A DNA stretch of 17,890 bases. Source: CALMEH01 sp964548225 (GTDB taxonomy: Bacteria; Acidobacteriota; Blastocatellia; Pyrinomonadales; Pyrinomonadaceae). Under the pieces are notes generated by a model, which did not search any database, was not told where the DNA came from, and saw only the letters and a program-made list of their open reading frames with translations. Position numbers and translations under genes: made by a program. Below are positions 6,929 to 12,398 of the stretch, in pieces (positions within the stretch are counted from its first letter, which is position 1; the number at the start of each line of letters is the position of its first letter). The stretch lies in contig CAZJQP010000098.1 of assembly GCA_964548225.1 (NCBI GenBank), positions 1 to 17,890 of the forward strand, read 5' to 3'.

Positions 6929-8377
6929 TTATTCGACTTCAACGGCAATATTTTTATCTTTTCCGGCGGTATTTGAATCCTTATCAAAAAGTCCGGCAAT
7001 TAAATGATTTTTGGTGGAAGGCGCAGACGAAGTGAAAATATTTTCTATCGTTTCCAAGTGATTTAAATGCTGCTTCATTTTTTGCTCGGCGCGGTAATGA
7101 ACGTCTTCCATAAAAATATGGGAAAATTCGCCGTTGCGCCCGATGCTGTAAAGATTTTCAACGCCCGTGCCTTCCATCAAAGCGCGGCGTTCGGCTTCGT
7201 ATTCGTGTAAAAAAACCGGATAAGCAATCGGCGTTTTGAGAACGCGGCAGCCGAGATAACGCGAGCGCACATCGGGAATAATCGCTTTCAAATTTTCCAC
7301 GCACATTTCGCCTAATGCTTCATCGTCCATTTGCCAGAATTCATCACCTTTTTCGCAGCCAATATCAACCGTGATGACGGTTTTGCCTTCGGGCGCAAGC
7401 CACGGCATCGAAAGCGTGGTTTCGGTTAAACGGAAAAAAGGGAATTCGCTTTCAGGTGTCCAAGTAACGACATCGGGAAGCAGTCCACGACCTTTCAAGC
7501 GCAGATTGACGAAAATCATCGGGCGATAACGAAATCGTGTCAGATGTTCAAGTTTATCTGTTCCTTCAACGATTTTTCCCAAAACATTGACCGGCGCGGT
7601 GCTGATAACGGCTGATGCTTCCTGAATTTTTCCGTTCACGCGCACGCCGACTGCTTTTCCGTTTTCGACCAGAATTTTCTCAACGGGCGATTCAAGTTTA
7701 ATTACATCATCCAATCCTTCGGCTAATTTCTGACACAAAGTTCCGATCCCGCCCATCGGATAAACGTGATAAACGCTTGGTTTTTCGGGCAATTCACGGC
7801 TGTAACCGCACGAAACGGCACGGCGCGTCAGACGAGAAGCCATCTTTAATAAGAGTGTGCGTCCGATGCCATTGGAAATTCCGTCGCCGACTGCCGGAGA
7901 TAAATCTGCGGCTTTTGCACCAGACCACGCTTCGGTCAAAGGAATTGCTACTTCATCAGCCAGAGCCTCGCCGTAAGCCGCCCGAAACCAGTCAGCCGCC
8001 GTTTCCGTTTTATTTTTGCTTGTCAATCCTTTGAATTTGGCGGCGAATCCGCTCATTGTCATTCGCGGAACGCGCATCAGTCCAAACGGATGAGAGTAGC
8101 TTTTTCCGCCGAGCCAAACCGTTTCGGCATAATGCTTGACGGTTCGACATTTATCTTCGATGCCGACAGCTTTAGCCAAACGATTGGTGATAAAATGCGC
8201 TCCGAAATCGTAAGTAAAACCGTCCGTATCGTGAAAACTCTGCGCGAGTCCGGCGATTTTATTTCCGGCTTCGTAGAGAATTACCGAAACACCTTTACGA
8301 TGCAGATAATTTGCGGCGGATAAACCGGCAAGTCCGGCTCCGAGAATAACGACGGGTTTGTGTGAATGTTTGATCAT
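6929..8377 (-). CDS. FAD-dependent oxidoreductase (amine oxidase/UDP-galactopyranose-mutase-like)
   Basis: 482 residues. The N-terminal Rossmann motif VVILGAGLAGLSAANYL (dinucleotide-binding GAGLAG at 13-18, acidic YEA after strand 2) binds FAD, followed by YDFGAHFI. A mid-protein segment reads YPMGGIGTLCQKLAEGL, and a C-terminal GRNGEFSHIFMEDV closes the flavin site, as in protoporphyrinogen oxidases, phytoene desaturases and UDP-galactopyranose mutases. The final 40 or so residues look polar and non-conserved. It follows the methyltransferase after 3 bp, so the two are co-translated. In other genomes such flavoproteins beside methyltransferases often serve sugar, polysaccharide or lipid modification, but the substrate here is unknown. 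Family confident, reaction not. Confidence 0.85.
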   Translation of the reverse strand: MIKHSHKPVVILGAGLAGLSAANYLHRKGVSVILYEAGNKIAGLAQSFHDTDGFTYDFGAHFITNRLAKAVGIEDKCRTVKHYAETVWLGGKSYSHPFGLMRVPRMTMSGFAAKFKGLTSKNKTETAADWFRAAYGEALADEVAIPLTEAWSGAKAADLSPAVGDGISNGIGRTLLLKMASRLTRRAVSCGYSRELPEKPSVYHVYPMGGIGTLCQKLAEGLDDVIKLESPVEKILVENGKAVGVRVNGKIQEASAVISTAPVNVLGKIVEGTDKLEHLTRFRYRPMIFVNLRLKGRGLLPDVVTWTPESEFPFFRLTETTLSMPWLAPEGKTVITVDIGCEKGDEFWQMDDEALGEMCVENLKAIIPDVRSRYLGCRVLKTPIAYPVFLHEYEAERRALMEGTGVENLYSIGRNGEFSHIFMEDVHYRAEQKMKQHLNHLETIENIFTSSAPSTKNHLIAGLFDKDSNTAGKDKNIAVEVE

Positions 8378-8380
8378 TTC

Positions 8381-9349
8381 TTATTCAACGGGACGTTTCA
8401 GCACGGCGTTCAATAATGCGCCGCGACCCGCCAGATTATTTAGCGTATCGAAAATCGTAAAAAAGCCGAGCGAAATCGGTGTTTTTAAGCTGAATTGTTC
8501 AACCAGCCAGCGCGGAGTTTGGCGGTCCGAAAGGGAATTGCGAACCGAATAAACCCAATTAACCGGACTGACCTGCGTAGTCAGTTTTTCAACCTCGAAT
8601 CCGGTTTTTTCCGCCAATTTTGTCAGCGTTGACGGATTGAATAAATTCCAATGACGCGGAAAATGATAACCCCCCCAATGCCGCCGTTTGAAAATTTTGA
8701 AATCGAGCGAATCCGTATTGTCGGTAACAATGACTACGCGACCGCCCGGACGCAATATTTTTCGCACATTTGCCAGCAGTTCGGGCGGCGAGGCAACGTG
8801 TTCGACGGTTTGAATCATCAAGGCTAAGTCGTAAAACCTTTCGGGCAAATCGAGATTTTCAAGTAAGCCTTGGTGAACCTTCAAATTTCGCTTTTCCGCC
8901 ATCGAAGCCGCGCGTTCATCGGCATCAACGCCTTCGAGCGTCCACGTCTTTTTACCGAAATCTCTGAGCAGTTCGAGGTGAAAACCATCGCCGCAACCGA
9001 TGTCAATAATTCGTGCATCGTCCGGTAAATCTTTGCACCACGCCAGCAGACGTTTGGCTTCGAGCTGCCGCCGGACTTTGAAAACAAAACCAAACTCTTC
9101 AGCGGAAAACTCAAAAGCGTGATAATTCGAGGGATAAATCCGCTCAAATTCCTCAAAAGCGGGTCGCGGATTCAGATAAACCAAGCCGCACGAACTGCAA
9201 CTCATAGCCGCAAAAGTATCCGCGCTCGTTCCATATTCAAAATCTTCGCCCGTGCCGAGTTTTTCCGCCTCCGCCGTTTCACATAAACAACATTCGGTAG
9301 GCGTGAGCTTGAGATAATTATTTTGATTATTATTTTCTGACAATTTCAT
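8381..9349 (-). CDS. SAM-dependent methyltransferase with N-terminal Cys cluster
   Basis: 322 residues from ATG 9349. The N-terminus holds Cys20, Cys21 and Cys23, then Cys51 and Cys54 (SCSSCGLVYLNPRP), a probable zinc-binding knuckle seen in some sugar- and polyketide-type methyltransferases. The SAM fold follows with IIDIGCGDGF at 114-123, an acidic VDADE after strand 2, and LMIQTVEHV and LRPGGRVVIV further on. The C-terminal third (FPRHWNLFNPSTL) matches a methyltransferase type common in cell-surface polysaccharide loci. It is the first gene of a three-gene operon; a CsoR-like box overlaps the leader directly before the ATG, with AGGG as ribosome site inside it. Acceptor unknown; a surface-polymer or small-molecule target is a guess. 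Confidence 0.85.
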   Translation of the reverse strand: MKLSENNNQNNYLKLTPTECCLCETAEAEKLGTGEDFEYGTSADTFAAMSCSSCGLVYLNPRPAFEEFERIYPSNYHAFEFSAEEFGFVFKVRRQLEAKRLLAWCKDLPDDARIIDIGCGDGFHLELLRDFGKKTWTLEGVDADERAASMAEKRNLKVHQGLLENLDLPERFYDLALMIQTVEHVASPPELLANVRKILRPGGRVVIVTDNTDSLDFKIFKRRHWGGYHFPRHWNLFNPSTLTKLAEKTGFEVEKLTTQVSPVNWVYSVRNSLSDRQTPRWLVEQFSLKTPISLGFFTIFDTLNNLAGRGALLNAVLKRPVE

Positions 9350-9366
9350 AAACCCTACGGGGGTAT
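9350..9366. promoter_or_regulatory. CsoR-like operator at the methyltransferase/FAD operon
   Basis: AAACCCTACGGGGGTAT on the plus strand, one arm mismatch from ATACCC-N5-GGGTAT and very like the published Bacillus copZA operator type (TACCCTACGGGGGTA). It abuts the start codon at 9349, so a bound repressor would block early transcription. No strong promoter hexamers are visible between it and the preceding gene end at 9496; GTGATT with TAGGAT (18-bp spacer) on the minus strand is a weak candidate. Confidence 0.65.
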
Positions 9367-9495
9367 CCTAGCATATATGAAAAGTCTGAATCACGCGGTA
9401 TTTTCAGATTTATTTAGGAATTTTGCGGTGGAAAGATTTAAGGCGTTGAGGAATATGCCCCAAAATTGTAATCAATGATTTGTCGGGGTTCAAAA

Positions 9496-10002
9496 TTACT
9501 TCTCCAACTGGCTCAATTTTTCCTTCATCTGTTGAATTTCCTGTTCCTGCGATTTGACGATTTCGACGCATAATTGCTTGATTTCCGCATCGGTGATATT
9601 CGATTCCTGACACATTAAAATTGCGCCGGAGTGATGGGGAATCATTGATTTTAAGAACTGTTTGTCGTTAATTGCGGTTTGTTCACGAATTAAAAACCAG
9701 AAACCGATTAAGGCAACCACGCTGACGGCAATAATCGCCAGATTGAGTTTCTTGTTTTTATACATCATTCCCATCAGCAGAATTTCGATCAAAACCATCG
9801 GTGCAGTCATCAAACCTGCCATATAAAATTGGTTGAAATTGTTATAGACGTTGGCAAAAGCGTTGACCATCGCATACATCAGGATATACATCGAAATAAA
9901 CATCAAAACGGTCATCACCAAAAAACGCAAGTAATGATTCATCATCATTCCATCTTCATTCTTCATATTTTCGTGCTTCATATCTTCTTCGTGCTTAGCC
10001 AT
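9496..10002 (-). CDS. DUF305-domain membrane protein (CopM-like)
   Basis: 168 residues from ATG 10002 with GGAGAG just upstream; the frame is open further up but overlaps the storage-protein gene and lacks a better site. A His/Met-rich N-terminus (residues 1-23) precedes three hydrophobic segments (about 25-46, 59-79, 86-105), then a DUF305 helical domain with the hallmark MIPHHSGAILM (His123, His124) and a coiled, Gln/Glu/Lys-rich tail. DUF305 proteins such as cyanobacterial CopM bind copper in the periplasm; this one tethers the domain to the inner membrane. It is the last gene after YHS and the copper-storage-type gene, but a terminator-like hairpin lies in the 80-bp gap, so its expression may be partly uncoupled. 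Family confident; metal inferred from context. Confidence 0.88.
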   Translation of the reverse strand: MAKHEEDMKHENMKNEDGMMMNHYLRFLVMTVLMFISMYILMYAMVNAFANVYNNFNQFYMAGLMTAPMVLIEILLMGMMYKNKKLNLAIIAVSVVALIGFWFLIREQTAINDKQFLKSMIPHHSGAILMCQESNITDAEIKQLCVEIVKSQEQEIQQMKEKLSQLEK

Positions 10003-10017
10003 AATCTCTCCGTTTTC

Positions 10018-10070
10018 AAAAAAATAAAGCGGACGAAAAACGACTTTTGAATAAATCGGCTTTCGTCCGC
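10018..10070 (-). terminator. Terminator-like hairpin between the storage-protein and DUF305 genes
   Basis: On the minus strand a perfect 10-bp stem GCGGACGAAA/TTTCGTCCGC (10029-10038 with 10061-10070) is followed by TTTATTTTTTT. The loop can partly pair further (CGA with TCG). This is the form of a Rho-independent terminator. The DUF305 ribosome site begins about 10 bp later, so it is likely an intra-operon attenuator or leaky terminator. Confidence 0.65.
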
Positions 10071-10082
10071 TCATCAGGTAAT

Positions 10083-10448
10083 TTAAGCGTTGGCGGTCAT
10101 CGAACCAGCCATTTGGCGGCACGATTCGGCACATTTGCGACAGGCTTCGGCACAACGCTGCATAAAATCGTTGCCGTCCGCCATAGATTCACATTCATCA
10201 GCGCAGGCATCGCAAACGTCGGCACAAGCACCGCAAATTTGAGCGTGATGTTCAGAGCCGCGAATCATAAAATCCGCGCTGGTGTGGCAAATCTGCACGC
10301 AGTCCTGCAATAAACCGATATGTTTGGCGGATGCGTGTTCGCCGCCCATTTCCAAACAATGACTGATGGTTTCCAGACAAACTGCGTGGCAGTTCATACA
10401 ATTACTGATGCAGTCCTGCATCTCTTGACTCATTTGTTGATGTTGCAT
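10083..10448 (-). CDS. Cys-rich four-helix-bundle copper-storage protein (Csp/DUF326 type)
   Basis: 121 residues with 16 cysteines, mostly in CxxxC or CxxC spacing on predicted helices (ISNCMNCHAVC, ICGACADVCDACADEC, RCAEACRKCAESC). This is the pattern of Csp proteins, whose helical bundle is lined with Cys thiolates that bind many Cu(I) ions. There is no signal peptide, so it resembles the cytosolic Csp3 group: a buffer or store of copper in the cytosol. The start (MQHQQM) has AAGGAA about 10 bp upstream. It lies 23 bp after the YHS gene and before the DUF305 gene, under the CsoR-like box at 10776-10792, so induction by copper is likely. The older family name, ferredoxin-like DUF326, carries no iron-sulphur function here. 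Confidence 0.9.
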   Translation of the reverse strand: MQHQQMSQEMQDCISNCMNCHAVCLETISHCLEMGGEHASAKHIGLLQDCVQICHTSADFMIRGSEHHAQICGACADVCDACADECESMADGNDFMQRCAEACRKCAESCRQMAGSMTANA

Positions 10449-10471
10449 AATATCTTTTCCTTCCTTTTTAA

Positions 10472-10627
10472 TTAAATTTCCGATTTATTTGTGTATTGCG
10501 TCGGATTCGCGTCAAATTTTTCCTTACACGCGGACGAACAAAAATAATATGTTTGTCCTTCATAATCGGATTGCCCGGCGGCATCCGCTTTGTCAATTTG
10601 CATTCCGCAAACCGGATCGTTTTCCAT
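10472..10627 (-). CDS. Stand-alone YHS-domain protein
   Basis: 51 residues. ATG at 10627 (MENDPVCGMQ), TAA at 10472-10474; AAGGAG lies 12 bp upstream. It consists of one YHS (TRASH-like) metal-binding module: DPVCGM at residues 4-9 and YYFCSSACKEKF at 27-38, giving Cys7, Cys30 and Cys34 as likely ligands. It is very close to the N-terminal YHS domain of the CopA here (same GQS…YYFCS…CKEKFDA…P pattern), so one probably arose from the other. It has no export signal, so it acts in the cytosol. First gene of the operon with the copper-storage-type protein; a role in passing Cu(I) to it is inferred. Confidence 0.88.
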   Translation of the reverse strand: MENDPVCGMQIDKADAAGQSDYEGQTYYFCSSACKEKFDANPTQYTNKSEI

Positions 10628-10658
10628 AATTTCAATCAACTCCTTGATTTTTATTACC

Positions 10659-10696
10659 GAAAATTATCTTTGCTCCAAAGAACGAAGATAATTTTC
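10659..10696 (-). other. Perfect 12-bp hairpin in the YHS/storage operon leader
   Basis: GAAAATTATCTT (10659-10670) and AAGATAATTTTC (10685-10696) are exact inverted repeats with a 14-nt loop, 32 bp upstream of the YHS start. An alternative pairing, CTTTG with CAAAG across the loop, is possible. It is AT-rich and lacks a U-tract, so a leader or mRNA-stability element is more likely than a terminator. Confidence 0.5.
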
Positions 10697-10775
10697 AACC
10701 CTTAAAATTATTACTAAAAGCAAATAGCGTTCCTTTTATTTTATTGGGAAAAAGGCGGAAAGTATGTAACCTACA

Positions 10776-10792
10776 ATACCCAAGTAGGGTAT
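10776..10792. promoter_or_regulatory. CsoR-like operator between the YHS operon and csoR
   Basis: ATACCCAAGTAGGGTAT, identical over 17 bp to the box at 1499-1515. It is 149 bp upstream of the YHS start on the minus strand and 260 bp upstream of csoR on the plus strand. Promoter hexamers around it are weak on both strands. Control of the YHS/storage operon is the likelier role because of distance. Confidence 0.68.
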
Positions 10793-10938
10793 TTGTATTA
10801 AAACGATTCTGAACGGGTGTATGGCGGCGATACGATTTAAAAACGTCGGAAAGGTAAAAGGGAAAACCGGTTGATTTTTATGATATTCGGGCTTAATGCT
10901 TTACAAATGAGGTTGGTTAAAGCAAATTATAGTATTAA

Positions 10939-11011
10939 GCGGCGGAGAAATGGCGAATCGCTCCGCCGCCGGTTATTGACGGCATTTCAGTTGCTTCTGA
11001 AGAATGCCGTC
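10939..11011. repeat. Two adjacent strong inverted repeats upstream of csoR
   Basis: Hairpin 1: GCGGCGGAG (10939-10947) pairs exactly with CTCCGCCGC (10961-10969). Hairpin 2: GACGGCATT (10978-10986) pairs exactly with AATGCCGTC (11003-11011), with four more pairs TCAG/CTGA inside. Two hairpins side by side without U-tracts look like a REP-type intergenic repeat or a structured csoR leader; whether the sequence recurs elsewhere cannot be seen from one window. Confidence 0.55.
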
Positions 11012-11052
11012 CCTATCGCCGCACCTTAGTCGAAGTAAGGAGACAGCGAAAC

Positions 11053-11370
11053 TTGAAAAAAACTGTAAAGAACAAAACCGCAGCCACGCACGGCGGCATC
11101 GAAGTCAACCACGATAAACAAATTCCGCGTCTGAGCCGCATCGAAGGACAAGTGCGCGGAATGCAGAAAATGATTACTGACGGGCGCGATTGCCTCGACA
11201 TTGTGCATCAAATCTCGGCAATCATCAACGCACTCCGGCGTGTGCAAAAAGATATGCTCGGCGAACATCTCGCCGCACTCGGCGAAGCCATCATCACCGA
11301 AAATTTAACGGCGCAACAGCGACGCGAAATGGCGGACGAAATCGCCGCTTTACTCAAAAATTTGACCTGA
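11053..11370 (+). CDS. csoR: CsoR/RcnR/FrmR-family transcriptional repressor
   Basis: 105 residues, the only plus-strand gene. It starts at TTG (11053) with AAGGAG about 10 bp upstream; no ATG exists in frame before the conserved core. The core, RLSRIEGQVRGMQKMI then DCLDIVHQISAIINALRRVQKDM, is the all-helical DUF156 fold. By family spacing the ligands are Cys47 and His72, but the third position (normally Cys, four residues on) is Leu76, as in formaldehyde sensor FrmR, where it is not a ligand. The N-terminal tail has His13 and His20. In the apo form these proteins repress, releasing DNA when they bind Cu(I), Ni(II) or aldehydes. CsoR-like boxes in the window make copper the best guess, but the incomplete site leaves it open. 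Convergent with the gene ending at 11386, only 15 bp away. Confidence 0.85.
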   Translation: MKKTVKNKTAATHGGIEVNHDKQIPRLSRIEGQVRGMQKMITDGRDCLDIVHQISAIINALRRVQKDMLGEHLAALGEAIITENLTAQQRREMADEIAALLKNLT

Positions 11371-11385
11371 ACCAATTCAGCCCTA

Positions 11386-11907
11386 TTAACTTTTGGGAGT
11401 CGGCGTTGGCGACGGCGCACGGCGCGGTGCGCTCGAATGCCAGTGGACGATTTGCCAGCGTCCGTCGCGTTTTTCTAGAACAGTTGTTCCCAAACCGCCG
11501 CTTTGAATGTTCCGCGTTCCGATGTCGGCGGAAAGCGAATACTTGAAAGTCGCCCACGCCGTCTTGCCGTCAACTTTCACTTTCAAATCAGAAAAAGCGT
11601 ATTTCGTGTTCTTAAATTCCTTGAGTTCCGGTGCGAGATGACTGTTACGGTAATCCGTCCAGCCGTAATTGGCGTGTCCGCTCTCAAAAACCGTCACATC
11701 CTCGCTGTTTGCCCATATTTTATCGAGCGCAGTTAAATCGCCTTTTTCAACCGCTTGCGCTTCTCTGGTCAAAACGTCCGTCACGGCTTTTACTTCATTC
11801 GATTGCGCCGACACACCTTCATAAAAGTTAAAACCGACAATCGCCGCCACAACCGCCAAAGCTAAGACGACAACCGAAATTTTTCCTAAAATTATTTTTT
11901 TAATCAT
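11386..11907 (-). CDS. Exported SnoaL/DUF4440-like (NTF2-fold) protein
   Basis: 173 residues. A hydrophobic segment at about 8-27 and VSA before Gln35 look like a signal peptide or membrane anchor. The rest reads as an NTF2-like cone fold: helix with REAQAVEKGDLTALDKIWA, VTVFESGHANYGWTDYRNS, then beta strands WATFKYSLSADIG and TTVLEKRDGRWQIVHWHSS, the last being the family's typical end. A Pro/Thr/Ser tail follows. Start: GGAGG about 11 bp before ATG. Such domains (calcium/calmodulin-kinase-association or SnoaL-like, DUF4440) occur as small-ligand pockets or enzymes; no catalytic residue is evident here. It is the last gene of the RND operon, 31 bp after the membrane protein, so it probably acts in the periplasm alongside the pump. 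Confidence 0.75.
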   Translation of the reverse strand: MIKKIILGKISVVVLALAVVAAIVGFNFYEGVSAQSNEVKAVTDVLTREAQAVEKGDLTALDKIWANSEDVTVFESGHANYGWTDYRNSHLAPELKEFKNTKYAFSDLKVKVDGKTAWATFKYSLSADIGTRNIQSGGLGTTVLEKRDGRWQIVHWHSSAPRRAPSPTPTPKS

Positions 11908-11938
11908 TGTCCGAAATTCCTCCTCAAGTTTTCCAAAA

Positions 11939-12361
11939 TCAAACGCCTTTGAATTTCCGTGCGAGCCAAATCGCCAACGGCACGAGCAAAGTTAGTTGAA
12001 CAAACGGTAACATTCCGACACCGATCAAAGGCATTATCGGCATTGACTGGTTGTATCTCCATAACTCAAACACAAACGCAAACCACTCAAAAAAAGTGGC
12101 GCACAATGCGCCTAATAATGCGGCTGACAGGTAAAATAAAATCTGATTCGATAGGTTAAATCTGCTCAACAAAACGTAAATTCCGATTGTTACCGCCGCG
12201 TCAATGACCGATGCCAGCGTGCAAAAGAGAAAAACTTGCGAACGGCTTTCTTCCGGTTTAATTTCAAAGGCAGACATCTGCGCCATTTCCCAAATCCAAT
12301 TCATTCCGAAAGCTGTTACCGCCAATATTAAGTAAAATTTGTCGCCTCTCTTTTGCATCAT
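11939..12361 (-). CDS. Four-helix membrane protein of unknown function
   Basis: 140 residues with four hydrophobic helices, about 9-24, 43-65, 70-96 and 112-134. Charged or aromatic residues within the helices include NWIWEMAQM and FFEWFAFVFELWRY, so acidic and Trp residues sit in or near the membrane, as in some metal or lipid transporters. No family was recognised. Two ATGs are adjacent at 12361 and 12358; the ribosome site (GAAGAA) is weak, suggesting coupling to the RND gene 37 bp upstream. It ends in a basic tail (ARKFKGV). An accessory role for the pump is only inferred from position. Confidence 0.6.
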   Translation of the reverse strand: MMQKRGDKFYLILAVTAFGMNWIWEMAQMSAFEIKPEESRSQVFLFCTLASVIDAAVTIGIYVLLSRFNLSNQILFYLSAALLGALCATFFEWFAFVFELWRYNQSMPIMPLIGVGMLPFVQLTLLVPLAIWLARKFKGV

Positions 12362-12398
12362 TTTTCTTCAAGGTTTTCGCCCGTTTAGCACAATCAAT

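Larger units (their letters stand above)
10628..11052. other. 425-bp intergenic region between the YHS operon and csoR
   Basis: No protein-coding frame is convincing here. From left to right it holds the YHS leader with a 12-bp hairpin (10659-10696), the CsoR-like box (10776-10792), an AT-rich stretch, and two strong inverted repeats (10939-10969 and 10978-11011) before the csoR ribosome site. Two 9-bp ends, GCGGCGATA (10824-10832) and TATCGCCGC (11014-11022), are exact inverted copies that frame the csoR-proximal part. No clear sigma-70 promoter for csoR was found. Confidence 0.6.

Noticed and set aside
6688..6999. Longer form of the small membrane protein starting at 6999
   Set aside because: It overlaps the FAD-oxidoreductase end by 71 bp; the ATG at 6912 has GGAG upstream and begins right before the membrane helices.
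9496..10155. Longer form of the membrane DUF305 protein starting at 10155
   Set aside because: It would overlap the storage-protein gene by more than 70 bp and run through the terminator-like hairpin; the ATG at 10002 has a good ribosome site and begins the expected protein.
10939..11011. CRISPR-like or tandem repeat array upstream of csoR
   Set aside because: The two hairpins differ in sequence, and there are no evenly spaced direct repeats.
11371..11385. A shared terminator between convergent csoR and the NTF2-like gene
   Set aside because: The gap is 15 bp with no inverted repeat; if transcription ends here the signal must lie inside the genes.
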